A DNA stretch of 56,153 nt from an uncultured Bacillota bacterium (GTDB lineage Bacteria > Bacillota > Clostridia > Oscillospirales > Oscillospiraceae), in assembly GCA_937890735.1 (NCBI GenBank), contig CALACZ010000099.1, positions 1 through 56,153 on the forward strand, read 5' to 3'. A program made the position numbers and the translations under genes. Below, piece after piece: positions 1 through 7,375 of the stretch (position 1 is its first letter; every line of letters begins with the position of its first letter). The notes below the pieces were generated by a model. The model was not told the origin of the DNA. It made no database searches and was given only the letters and a program-made list of their open reading frames with translations.

Positions 1-214
1 TCGCCGTTTTGATCATCCGCTCCAGATAGCGGATGCGGCTGTCGTTGCGGTTTTTTTCGCGCTTGGCGGACTTATACTCAAAATTTTCGCTCAGGTCGCC
101 AAATTCCCGCGCGGTCTTGACGTCCTCAATGAGCTGCGGACGCAGCGTGATGCGGCGGTAGTCCAGCTCCTCCTGCATTTTCTGAATATCGACCGCCGTC
201 AATTCGTCGTGCAT
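1..214 (-). CDS. GreA/GreB-family transcription elongation factor, N-terminal part
   Basis: Only the first 71 residues lie in the window; the gene runs off the left edge. The visible part is the N-terminal coiled coil of Gre factors: a helical start followed by the signature GDLSENFEYKSAKREK and then RIRYLERMIK. Gre factors enter the RNA polymerase secondary channel and stimulate transcript cleavage in backtracked complexes. The ATG at 212-214 is preceded by a purine-rich ribosome site (AAGGGAAGGA). It is divergent from trmO. Because the C-terminal FKBP-like domain is not visible, it cannot be told whether this is canonical GreA or one of the paralogues common in Clostridia. Confidence 0.85.
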   Translation of the reverse strand, partial: MHDELTAVDIQKMQEELDYRRITLRPQLIEDVKTAREFGDLSENFEYKSAKREKNRNDSRIRYLERMIKTA

Positions 215-249
215 GGTGTATCCTTCCCTTACCTTGTGTTTCTGCCGTT

Positions 250-277
250 ATTGTACTCTTTTTTTCGCGGATCGCAA
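250..277 (-). promoter_or_regulatory. Promoter of the Gre-family gene
   Basis: Read on the minus strand: TTGCGA (272-277), 16-bp spacer, TACAAT (250-255), about 35 bp before the start codon. Confidence 0.6.
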
Positions 278-285
278 AACGAAAT

Positions 286-313
286 TTGCATTTTTCCGCC
301 GGTGTGATAAGAT
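286..313 (+). promoter_or_regulatory. Promoter of trmO
   Basis: TTGCAT (286-291), 16-bp spacer, TAAGAT (308-313), about 30 bp before the trmO start. It lies back to back with the promoter of the Gre-family gene. Confidence 0.55.
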
Positions 314-342
314 AAAGCTATTATGAGACAGGAGCGTCTGCC

Positions 343-1014
343 ATGAAGATCATCGCCCGTATCCATACGGATTTCCCGACCAAATTCGGCGTGCCGCGCC
401 AGAGCGGTCTTGCCGGCGCGCTGGAGGCGACCGTCGTATTTGAGCCGCCGTACCGCAATCCCGACGCGCTGCGCGGGCTGGACGGCTTTTCGCACATCTG
501 GCTTCTGTGGCAGTTTGACCGCGCGGTGCGCGATGGCTGGTCGGCGACCGTACTGCCGCCCAAGCTCGGCGGCAAAACGCGCGTGGGCGTGTTTGCAACG
601 CGCTCGCCGTTCCGCCCGAACCCGATCGGGCTGTCCAGCGTGCAGCTGCTGGGCATCGACTGGGAGGCGAAAAACGGTCCAATTCTGCGCTTGGCAGGCG
701 CAGACCTCGTGGACGGCACGCCGATCTACGACATAAAGCCGTACCTTCCCTACGCCGACAGCCACCCCGACGCCGTGGACGCCTTTGACGGCAAACGCGA
801 CGCCGAACCGCTGACGGTCATCTTTCCGCCGGAGCTGGAAGAAAAAATTCCAAGCGAGAAGCGCGCCGGGCTGCGTCAGGCGCTCGCCTGCGGACCGATC
901 CCCGGCTACCAGCACGACCCCACCCGCCGCTACGGCTTTAATTTTGCAGGGTTCGATGTCAGGTTTCATATTGACGGACGGACGCTGACCGTTTGCGAGG
1001 TCGTGACGCTATAG
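343..1014 (+). CDS. trmO: tRNA (adenine(37)-N6)-methyltransferase TrmO
   Basis: This 223-residue protein belongs to the TrmO (YaeB/TsaA) family, which uses S-adenosylmethionine to methylate N6 of t6A at position 37 of threonine tRNAs. The fold is a beta-barrel with a C-terminal extension. Diagnostic stretches are the N-terminal IARIHTDFPTKFGVPRQS, LDGFSHIWLLWQFD near residue 50, and the conserved core TRSPFRPNPIGLSS near residues 86-100, which forms the cofactor pocket. DPTRRYGFNFAGFDVRF near the C-terminus matches the usual tail. The length is normal for the family. The ATG has a modest upstream site (CAGGAG). It stands alone and does not appear to be in an operon. Confidence 0.93.
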   Translation: MKIIARIHTDFPTKFGVPRQSGLAGALEATVVFEPPYRNPDALRGLDGFSHIWLLWQFDRAVRDGWSATVLPPKLGGKTRVGVFATRSPFRPNPIGLSSVQLLGIDWEAKNGPILRLAGADLVDGTPIYDIKPYLPYADSHPDAVDAFDGKRDAEPLTVIFPPELEEKIPSEKRAGLRQALACGPIPGYQHDPTRRYGFNFAGFDVRFHIDGRTLTVCEVVTL

Positions 1015-1027
1015 CGCAGCATTCTTA

Positions 1028-1336
1028 GTCGTAACGTAGGGGCGGGGCTCGCCCCGCCCGCGCGGTAAAACGTTACAGATACGGACGCACCGATGCAAAT
1101 CTGCAAAATCTACCCCGGTTGCGTAGGGGAGGGGTTCTACCCCTCCCGGCGGTACAACGTCGCAAATTGAGATACTCCAATGCGGAACGGGACGTGTTGC
1201 GTGGTCGCCGTTTGTTGTGCGATTTTGCCGATGCGCCGTGCGCGGGAGGGGCAGAGCCCCTCCCCTACGGCTCGATTGGTCATGCCGTCAAAACCTGCGG
1301 CAGCGGGCGGGGCAAGCCCCGCCCCTACGTTACGAC
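1028..1336. repeat. Cluster of GC-rich palindromes bounded by a 34-bp inverted repeat
   Basis: The gap between trmO and truA carries four copies of a palindromic unit of the form GTAGGGGnGGGG-loop-CCCCnCCC, at about 1036-1060, 1122-1148, 1243-1268 and 1303-1328. The first two point right and the last two point left. The outer pair (1028-1061 and 1303-1336) are inverted repeats of 34 bp with one mismatch, and each half is itself a hairpin. The inner pair shares CGTAGGGGAGGGG. No coding potential is supported. It resembles a REP/MITE-like intergenic element; no transposase is present. Confidence 0.75.
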
Positions 1337-1356
1337 GAAACGCGGCGCACCTCACC

Positions 1357-2094
1357 TTAATAATCCACCTTCACCAGACACAGCCCCTGGGGCGGGACGG
1401 TGTAGCCCGCCCTTGTGCGGTCGCGGGCTTCCAGAATTTCAGGCATTTCCTCTGCCGGGCGCTTGCCGAAGCCGACCTCCAGCAGCGTGCCCACCAGAAT
1501 GCGCACCATGTTCTGCAAAAAGCCTGTGCCGTGAAAATTGAGGTAGAGATAATCGCGCTTCTGCACGATCTCGATGCGATCCACCAGTCGGACGGTGGAT
1601 TTTTTCATTTTCGGGTTGCCGCAGAAGCTCTTAAAATCATGCTCGCCCACGAGCAGCGCCGCCGCGCGCTGCATGGCGGCAACGTCGGGTACGCGGTCAA
1701 GTGTCAGGACATATTTGCGGTCAAACACCGGCTTGAGCGCGCCGGTGTAGCAGGTGTAGCAATACGTTTTGCCCACCGCCTTGTAGCGCGCGTGGAAGCG
1801 CCCGGAGGCGGCGCGCACCTCGCGCACACAAATATCATCCGGCAGGTAGCGGTTCATGTAGTCGCGGATGTCCTCCGGCGCAAGCTCCGTGTCCAGCACG
1901 GCATTCGCCGTCATCGCCTTTGCGTGCACGCCCGCGTCCGTCCGCCCCGCGCCGATCACGTCAATCGGCTCGCCCGTCATGCGCGTGAGCACATCCTCGA
2001 GCTTGCCCTGAATGGTGGGCTTGTCCGGCTGGTGCTCCCAGCCGAAGTAGCGCGAGCCGTCGTAGGCGATGGTCAGCTTGTAATTCTGTTTCAT
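1357..2094 (-). CDS. truA: tRNA pseudouridine synthase A
   Basis: TruA isomerises uridines 38-40 in the anticodon stem-loop of many tRNAs. The 245-residue product has the family N-terminus (KLTIAYDGSRYFGWEHQP) and the catalytic-aspartate motif GAGRTDAGVHA near residue 50. It also has FHARYKAVGKTYCY and the C-terminal GFLQNMVRILVGTLLEVG. The start chosen is the ATG at 2092-2094, which overlaps the TGA of the upstream zinc-finger gene as ATGA and implies translational coupling. A longer reading frame exists but would extend into that gene and has no family support. Confidence 0.95.
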   Translation of the reverse strand: MKQNYKLTIAYDGSRYFGWEHQPDKPTIQGKLEDVLTRMTGEPIDVIGAGRTDAGVHAKAMTANAVLDTELAPEDIRDYMNRYLPDDICVREVRAASGRFHARYKAVGKTYCYTCYTGALKPVFDRKYVLTLDRVPDVAAMQRAAALLVGEHDFKSFCGNPKMKKSTVRLVDRIEIVQKRDYLYLNFHGTGFLQNMVRILVGTLLEVGFGKRPAEEMPEILEARDRTRAGYTVPPQGLCLVKVDY

Positions 2095-2486
2095 TGTTCG
2101 CCGTACTCCATCGTGAATCGGCACACCGGGTAATTGGAGCAGCCCCAGAAGCGCTGCCCCTTGCGCGCGCCCTTCTGCGCCGTGCGCAGGACCATCTGCG
2201 CCCCGCAGCGTGCGCAGCGCGGTATTTTTTCCTGCGACGCGCGGCGGATCATCCGCGCCGAGGCGCGCTGCGCGTCTGTGTTCAGCTCGGCATAGCGGAT
2301 GGCGGTGCAGTGCACGCGCCGGGCGATCTCCACCGCCAGCAGGTCATACATCTGCCGGAGCTGCCCTTCGTCTACACCCGCGGCGAGCTTGCGGCGCACA
2401 TAGACGTCCGGCGCAGCGCCGACTTTTTTTGTAAACGCCTCCAAAAAGCGTTCGCGGTCCGATTTCGGCTTTCGTTTGGGATACAT
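2091..2486 (-). CDS. Small protein with a topoisomerase-type C4 zinc finger
   Basis: This is a 131-residue basic protein. The N-terminal ~85 residues are helical and charged and are not recognised. The C-terminal ~35 residues form a C4 zinc ribbon like those at the end of bacterial topoisomerase I: CARCGAQM, then KGQRFWGCSNYPVC. Such fingers bind single-stranded nucleic acid, so a nucleic-acid role is likely but no activity can be assigned. The ATG at 2486 has a strong site (GAAAGGGGG) upstream; an earlier in-frame ATG lacks one. It is translationally coupled to truA downstream, suggesting a tRNA- or RNA-related job. Confidence 0.75.
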   Translation of the reverse strand: MYPKRKPKSDRERFLEAFTKKVGAAPDVYVRRKLAAGVDEGQLRQMYDLLAVEIARRVHCTAIRYAELNTDAQRASARMIRRASQEKIPRCARCGAQMVLRTAQKGARKGQRFWGCSNYPVCRFTMEYGEQ

Positions 2487-2546
2487 TCCGCCGCCCCCTT
2501 TCTTGTTGATACCAGTATAGCACATCCGCGGCGCAAAAATCCACTG

Positions 2547-2576
2547 TTGCCTTTTTTCGACATCGTGCGGTATAAT
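2547..2576 (+). promoter_or_regulatory. Promoter of the L,D-transpeptidase gene
   Basis: TTGCCT (2547-2552), 18-bp spacer, TATAAT (2571-2576), 37 bp before the ATG at 2613. Confidence 0.65.
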
Positions 2577-2612
2577 AGAAAGTGAAAATTCGTTCCTCGA
2601 TGGGGAGTGCCT

Positions 2613-3569
2613 ATGAAGAAGATCATTTCTCTGCTGACTGTTTGTCTTTTACTTACAGCGCTGTGCCTGCCCGCAGCGGCACAGAGCGCGCGAGGGTATA
2701 CGCTGCCCGCCACGCTCACTGTCAGCACAGCTTCGCCGCAGGAGCCTACGGCGTCCGCCGTGCTGCGCTTCCCTGACCTGCCGGACGGCACGGCGCGGCT
2801 GTGTACGCTGCGCTGGTATCGGGACGGCGTGCCCATCTCGCAGCCGCAGATGCTGCTGGCGCAGAAGGGCGCATACGCCGTGTGCCGCATCACGGTCTGC
2901 TTTTCCGAGACCATGCCCGCCTCCAGCGAGATCACGGCGGAGCTGACCTCCGGCGACGACTGCTGGACGTACACGAGCACCCTCGAGATCGAAAATTACG
3001 ACGCGGCGCACTACGCGCGGCTGAAAACGCTGGCGCAGCCGTACCGCATTTCCATCGGGCACAAGCAGAACACGGTCGTCGTGTGGGCGCAGGCGGAGGA
3101 CGGTACATATTCTCTGGTGCAGAATGTGTTCCTCTGCTCCACCGGCTACGCAACGCCCTACGGCACATATTACACGGGCGAAAAAATTCGCTGGCACGCG
3201 CTCTACGGCTCGGCAAAATCCAACTGGAATTATGTGTACGGGCAGTACATCACCCGCATCACGCACGACATTCTCTTTCACTCCGTGCCGTATTACACGC
3301 CGAATCCCGACGATCTGGAGGCGGATGAATATAACCTTCTCGGTACGCGCGCGTCCATGGGCTGCATCCGCCTGACGGTGGAGGCCGCCAAGTGGATCTA
3401 CGATAACATCCCCATCGGCACGCCCGTGGAGCTGGTGGACGATCTGGAGCTGCCCACGCAGCTCCCCGCCGCGCCGCAGATCGACCTGAGTGACGCCAGA
3501 AGCGGCTGGGACCCGACCGACCCATTGCCGGAAAATTCCTGGAAAGCCGCGCGCCAAAATGAATTTTGA
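2613..3569 (+). CDS. Secreted L,D-transpeptidase (YkuD domain)
   Basis: The 318-residue precursor begins with a clear signal peptide (KKIISLLTVCLLLTALCLPAAA). A beta-rich, Ig-like region follows (about residues 25-130). The C-terminal YkuD domain starts near residue 145 with YRISIGHKQNTVVVW. YkuD enzymes form 3-3 cross-links in peptidoglycan or attach proteins, using a cysteine nucleophile. The catalytic motif is present as RASMGCIRL, with Met where most members have His (S-H-G-C); an upstream LFHSVPYY supplies another conserved histidine. The ATG at 2613 is preferred over a GTG at 2607 because GGGGAG lies at the right distance. It probably acts at the cell wall. Confidence 0.85.
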   Translation: MKKIISLLTVCLLLTALCLPAAAQSARGYTLPATLTVSTASPQEPTASAVLRFPDLPDGTARLCTLRWYRDGVPISQPQMLLAQKGAYAVCRITVCFSETMPASSEITAELTSGDDCWTYTSTLEIENYDAAHYARLKTLAQPYRISIGHKQNTVVVWAQAEDGTYSLVQNVFLCSTGYATPYGTYYTGEKIRWHALYGSAKSNWNYVYGQYITRITHDILFHSVPYYTPNPDDLEADEYNLLGTRASMGCIRLTVEAAKWIYDNIPIGTPVELVDDLELPTQLPAAPQIDLSDARSGWDPTDPLPENSWKAARQNEF

Positions 3570-3575
3570 CGCGCT

Positions 3576-3765
3576 TTCAAACGAAACCCGCTTCGCTGGG
3601 CTTTCGTTTGAGAGGGCTTGCACTGCGCTACGCGCATAATTTGTGCGCGTAGCGCACAAATTCCACACTCCGCTCCGTGAGCAGTATTTTTGCCGACGTA
3701 CACGCCGCCGGCAAAAATGACCCGAATTTTATTTTGCGCCTGCGGGCGCAAAACTCTGCGAGGCT
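3576..3765 (+). repeat. Structured intergenic repeat, copy A
   Basis: This is a chain of hairpins found three times in the window. H1 is 3577-3611 (TCAAACGAAA paired with TTTCGTTTGA). H2 is 3638-3662 (AATTTGTGCGC paired with GCGCACAAATT). H3 is 3686-3718 (ATTTTTGCCG / CGGCAAAAAT around the 13-nt loop ACGTACACGCCGC). H4 is 3732-3753 (TTTTGCGCC / GGCGCAAAA, loop TGCG). It ends in CTCTGCGAGGCT. In this copy H2 competes with a second perfect 11-bp hairpin (3625-3635 with 3645-3655). It lies between convergent genes. Confidence 0.85.
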
Positions 3766-3779
3766 TATAGAAATTGTAT

Positions 3780-3812
3780 GACCCGTCCGGCTGTACGTCG
3801 GACGGGTCTTTT
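3780..3812 (+). terminator. Rho-independent terminator after repeat copy A
   Basis: A 10-bp stem (3780-3789 with 3799-3808) is followed by TTTT. It closes the plus-strand L,D-transpeptidase unit and lies just beyond the 3' end of the convergent aspT-like gene. Confidence 0.75.
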
Positions 3813-3818
3813 AACATT

Positions 3819-5030
3819 TTAGAACACTGTTACCAAGAACTGCGTCACCAGCACCACCGCGATGAGGGCGATGGGGTACGTCGCCGCGTAGGCGGAGGCA
3901 ACGTTGCTCGTGCCCGCCACATGGATAAGCGTGCCGAGCGCCGGGGTGGACGTCATGCCTCCCGTGATCGAGCCGAGGATGTTCAGCAGGTTCAGCTTCA
4001 GCACATACCGCGCAACAATGTAGCCGAGGATCATCGGCAGCAGCGTCATCACGATGCCGTAGACGAAGTAGATCGGCTTAAAGTAGCGCACAAAGCTCAT
4101 GCCGCCGGACACGCCCGCGCCGATCAGGAACACCATCAGCCCCAGCTCGCGGAACGTTTCGAGCACCTTTTTGCTCGGCATCAGGTCGGCACGGCCAACG
4201 TGACCGAAGTGCCCGAAGATAAGTGAGATGAGCAGCGTGCCGCCCGTGGTCGTGAGCGAGAAGAAGCCGAAAAGCTTGACCGAGCCCACCAGAATGCCCA
4301 GCACCGCAGCGAGAGCAAACGGCGTAAAGCCAAAATCGTCAAACTCCAGGAGCTTGCCCTTGTACTTCTCCACATCGCCCGTTTCCACATGGGTGATCTT
4401 GCGCACCTCTTCTTTCATATCAGCATGGACGATGCGCGGCATGAGCTGCACGAACAGCACCACGCCGATCACGCCGAACAGGTACGCGATGCCGTAGCCG
4501 ACCGTGACGGCGTCCTGATAGTTCGCCGCGACGGCTTCCTTCGTCGCCGAGAACGCCGGGGTGGACGTCAGCGCGCCCGACAGAAGCCCGGTGATGATGG
4601 CGGTGAGCTGCTGCGGGTCATAGCCCGGCGTGCCGCTCTCCAGCCCGCGCGCGACGAGCAGGCACAGCATCGCCGCGATACCGCCGGAGAAGATAATGAC
4701 AAAGCCCAGCAGCACATAGGACTTGAAATTCTTCTTCATGTTTTTGAAGAAGTTCGGACCGGCGATAAAGCCGACGGACGTAACAAAGAACACAAGCCCC
4801 AGATTTTCCACGATCTTCAGCGCCTGCGAGGCGTAGTTGACCTCCTCGAGAACGAACTTGGAGTTAAAGTGTATCCCGAAAAACGCGCCGTAGATGAGTG
4901 CGATGACAAACACGCCAGCCGTGCCGAGGCTGATCCCCTTGATGGTGATGCGCCCCAGAATATATCCCACCGCCGCGATTGCAAAGACCGACAGCATCAG
5001 GAAGTTGGCGGCGTTCATTGAAAATGACAT
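3819..5030 (-). CDS. AspT/YidE-family membrane exchanger, probable C4-dicarboxylate or succinate carrier
   Basis: This 403-residue, highly hydrophobic protein has about ten predicted membrane segments in two halves, with a soluble loop near residues 205-225. Each half carries the Asp-Al-exchanger signature: SGALTSTPAF near residue 148 and TGGMTSTPALGTL near residue 366. Known members include the aspartate:alanine antiporter AspT and the succinate exporter SucE. It is the last gene of the fumarate module, 29 bp after frdA, so export of succinate or exchange of C4-dicarboxylates is the best-fitting role; the substrate itself is inference. The ATG has AGAGGA upstream. An aspartate or alanine carrier remains possible. 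Confidence 0.82.
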   Translation of the reverse strand: MSFSMNAANFLMLSVFAIAAVGYILGRITIKGISLGTAGVFVIALIYGAFFGIHFNSKFVLEEVNYASQALKIVENLGLVFFVTSVGFIAGPNFFKNMKKNFKSYVLLGFVIIFSGGIAAMLCLLVARGLESGTPGYDPQQLTAIITGLLSGALTSTPAFSATKEAVAANYQDAVTVGYGIAYLFGVIGVVLFVQLMPRIVHADMKEEVRKITHVETGDVEKYKGKLLEFDDFGFTPFALAAVLGILVGSVKLFGFFSLTTTGGTLLISLIFGHFGHVGRADLMPSKKVLETFRELGLMVFLIGAGVSGGMSFVRYFKPIYFVYGIVMTLLPMILGYIVARYVLKLNLLNILGSITGGMTSTPALGTLIHVAGTSNVASAYAATYPIALIAVVLVTQFLVTVF

Positions 5031-5059
5031 GACGTAGTTCCTCTTAAATCTCTTTCATT

Positions 5060-6676
5060 TTACTTTGCAAGAGTAGGTTCTTCCCTGCGGGTGTAATCCG
5101 GCAAAAGCTGCGGCGAGAGCTTCTCTGCCGGCTTGCCGCTCTTGGCACGCTCTGCCTCAAACGCTTCGAGATGGCTGAGCGTCAGCTTTCCGACCGTGAC
5201 GTTCTTCGCCTTTTCGGAGGCGTGCACGCCGGCGTTGCGCCCAAAGACGATGACGTCCAGCAGGCTGTTGCCCATCAGGCGGTTGCGCCCGTGGATACCG
5301 CCCACGACCTCGCCCGCGGCGAACAGGTTCTCAACGTCCGTCTGCCCGTCGGGGGTGATGTGCAGACCGCCGTTCTGATAGTGGAGCGTCGGATAGACGA
5401 GGATCGGCTCAGTGCGAATGTCGATGCCGTGCTTGCCGAACATCCGCATCATGGCGGGAATGCGCTTTTCGATCGTGCCCGCGCCGTTTTTCAGCTCAAT
5501 CATCGGCGTGTCCAGCCACACCGCATCGCCAAGAGGCGTTTTGATGCCCTTGCCGCGCGCGGAGCACTCGCGGATGATGGACGCGGCGGCAACGTCGCGC
5601 GTCTCCAGCGGGTTCATGAACACCTCGCCGTCACAGTTTACAAGCATCGCACCGACCGAGCGCACCTTTTCCGTCACCAGCGCGCCAAAGATCTGCGCCG
5701 GGAACGCCGCGCCCGTGGGATGGTACTGGAGCGTATCGGCGTACAGCAGCTTTGCGCCCGCGCGGTAGCCGAGGATGAGCCCGTCCGCCGTCGCACCGTA
5801 GTGGTTCGAGGTCGGGAAGCCCTGATAGTGCAGCCGCCCCGCACCGCCGGTGGCAAGAATGACGGTCTTGGCGCGCGCAACGTACAGCTCCTTCGTCTCC
5901 ATGTTCATGAGGATCGCGCCCGCGCAGTGCCCGTTTTCGTCCTTCATGAGCTCGATGGCGGAGGTGAAGTCCACCACGGGGATCTGACGGTTGAGCACCT
6001 CATCGCGCAGCGTGCGCATGATCTCCGCGCCGGAGTAGTCCTTTGCCGCGTGCATCCGCTTGCGGGACGTGCCGCCGCCGTGGGTGGTGATCATCGTGCC
6101 GTCGGGCGCTTTGTCAAACTCCACGCCAAGCTCGGAGAGCCATTCGATGGCTTCCGGCGCTTCGGTGACGAGCTTGTAGAGCAGATCCTTCTGTGCGGCG
6201 AAATGTCCGCCGCCGTAGGCGTCGAGGAAGTGCTGGGCGGGAGAATCGTTCGGCTTGTCCGCCGCCTGAATGCCGCCCTCCGCCATCATCGTGTTCGCGT
6301 CGCCCATGCGCAGCTTCGTCACGATCATGGTCCTGGCGCCCGCCTTGTCGGCTTCGATGGCTGCCGAGCAGCCCGCGCCGCCCGCGCCGATGATGAGCAC
6401 GTCGGTGTCATAGTCCGGGCAGGACAGGTCGATCTGCTTATTCAGAATGCGGGACGTACCCTCGAGCAGCGCCGCCAGCTCCGTGGGAACCTTTTCGCCC
6501 TTGTTCGGGCCAAAGTACAGCACGGTGAACTGGTTCTCGCGGTAGTCGGGATGATACGTTTTGAGCAGAACGTCTTTTTCCTCCGCCGTCATTCTGCGGG
6601 GATCGAGCTTGATGTTTTCCGCGCGGGCAGCTTCGACCTTACGGATGGATTCGAGCATTTTCGGATCAGTATACAT
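5060..6676 (-). CDS. frdA: Fumarate reductase/succinate dehydrogenase-type flavoprotein subunit
   Basis: The 538-residue FAD protein has an N-terminal extension of about 90 residues ahead of the dinucleotide-binding motif DVLIIGAGGAGCSAA. Family motifs follow: MMAEGGIQAA, QYHPTGAAFPAQ, VTEKVRSVGAMLVN, YPTLHYQNGG and HGRNRLMGNSLLD. It would catalyse hydride transfer between FADH2 and fumarate. At the position where membrane FrdA has the His that binds FAD covalently (HTVAAEGG), this protein has Asn (NTMMAEGG), so FAD is probably non-covalent, as in soluble relatives. No membrane anchor gene is present. It is 12 bp downstream of frdB. L-aspartate oxidase or another enoate reductase is possible but less well supported by the context. 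Confidence 0.85.
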   Translation of the reverse strand: MYTDPKMLESIRKVEAARAENIKLDPRRMTAEEKDVLLKTYHPDYRENQFTVLYFGPNKGEKVPTELAALLEGTSRILNKQIDLSCPDYDTDVLIIGAGGAGCSAAIEADKAGARTMIVTKLRMGDANTMMAEGGIQAADKPNDSPAQHFLDAYGGGHFAAQKDLLYKLVTEAPEAIEWLSELGVEFDKAPDGTMITTHGGGTSRKRMHAAKDYSGAEIMRTLRDEVLNRQIPVVDFTSAIELMKDENGHCAGAILMNMETKELYVARAKTVILATGGAGRLHYQGFPTSNHYGATADGLILGYRAGAKLLYADTLQYHPTGAAFPAQIFGALVTEKVRSVGAMLVNCDGEVFMNPLETRDVAAASIIRECSARGKGIKTPLGDAVWLDTPMIELKNGAGTIEKRIPAMMRMFGKHGIDIRTEPILVYPTLHYQNGGLHITPDGQTDVENLFAAGEVVGGIHGRNRLMGNSLLDVIVFGRNAGVHASEKAKNVTVGKLTLSHLEAFEAERAKSGKPAEKLSPQLLPDYTRREEPTLAK

Positions 6677-6688
6677 GACGTTCCCTCC

Positions 6689-7363
6689 TTACTTTTCGAT
6701 CTCGCGGTGATTGTAGAGCTCCTTGATCTCATCAAGGGGCTTGCCCATCAGATCCTCGATGAGCTTTTCAAACTTGCCGTCGCGGATCTCCTGCACGCGC
6801 TCGGTGAGTTGATCGCAGTGCGGGGCGAGGTATTTGCCGTTGAGGCGGCGGGCAAGCATGGCGACCTGCGGGTGTGAAATGCCAGCCGGGCAGCGCGACG
6901 AGCAGACGCCGCACATCACGCAGTCAAACGACTCCTCTGCGCACTTTTCGTATTCGCCGCGCTGGGCGTAGGCGATGTACTGCATCACGTTCAGCCCCTG
7001 CGTGCACGCCTTGGTGCAGGCATTGCAGCCGACGCAGGAATAGATCTCGGGATAAAGCTGCATCATGATGCGCTCATCCGGGCGGACCTTTTCGATGTCG
7101 TAGATCTCTTTTACCAGCGGGAAGAACGGCAGCGTCGCCACATACATATTGTTCTCCACACGCGTGGAGCACGCGAGGCACGCCTTGAGCTCCCGGTCGC
7201 CCGCGATGCGGTAGATCGTGGCGCACGCGCCGCAGAAGCCATTGCGGCAGCCGCAGCCGCGCACGAGCTGATAGCCGGAATATTCCATCGCTTCCATGAT
7301 GGTCAGGCTGGCGGGGACTTCATACTTTTTGCCGAACAGAAAAACATTTACCATATTTTCCAT
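6689..7363 (-). CDS. frdB: Fumarate reductase-type iron-sulfur subunit
   Basis: The 224-residue protein carries electrons to FrdA. The N-terminal ~95 residues form a plant-type [2Fe-2S] domain with CGCRNGFCGAC and a final cysteine in CLAC. The C-terminal half has two CxxCxxCxxxC sets, CVGCNACTKAC near residue 118 and CVMCGVCSSRCP near residue 148. This implies two [4Fe-4S] clusters rather than the [4Fe-4S]/[3Fe-4S] pair of quinone-linked SdhB/FrdB. That layout resembles HdrC and the archaeal thiol:fumarate reductase TfrB without its CCG domain; a CCG protein (HdrB) is encoded separately upstream. The ATG has AAGGAG in place. It sits directly between flxA and frdA. Confidence 0.87.
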   Translation of the reverse strand: MENMVNVFLFGKKYEVPASLTIMEAMEYSGYQLVRGCGCRNGFCGACATIYRIAGDRELKACLACSTRVENNMYVATLPFFPLVKEIYDIEKVRPDERIMMQLYPEIYSCVGCNACTKACTQGLNVMQYIAYAQRGEYEKCAEESFDCVMCGVCSSRCPAGISHPQVAMLARRLNGKYLAPHCDQLTERVQEIRDGKFEKLIEDLMGKPLDEIKELYNHREIEK

Positions 7364-7375
7364 CGCTGTTTCTCC

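Noticed and set aside
1028..1336. Possible CRISPR array
   Set aside because: The repeats are palindromic, come in both orientations and are unevenly spaced; no spacers of uniform length and no cas genes are seen.
5171..6877. 568-codon open frame opposite frdA
   Set aside because: Antisense to a clear flavoprotein gene, with no domain in its translation.
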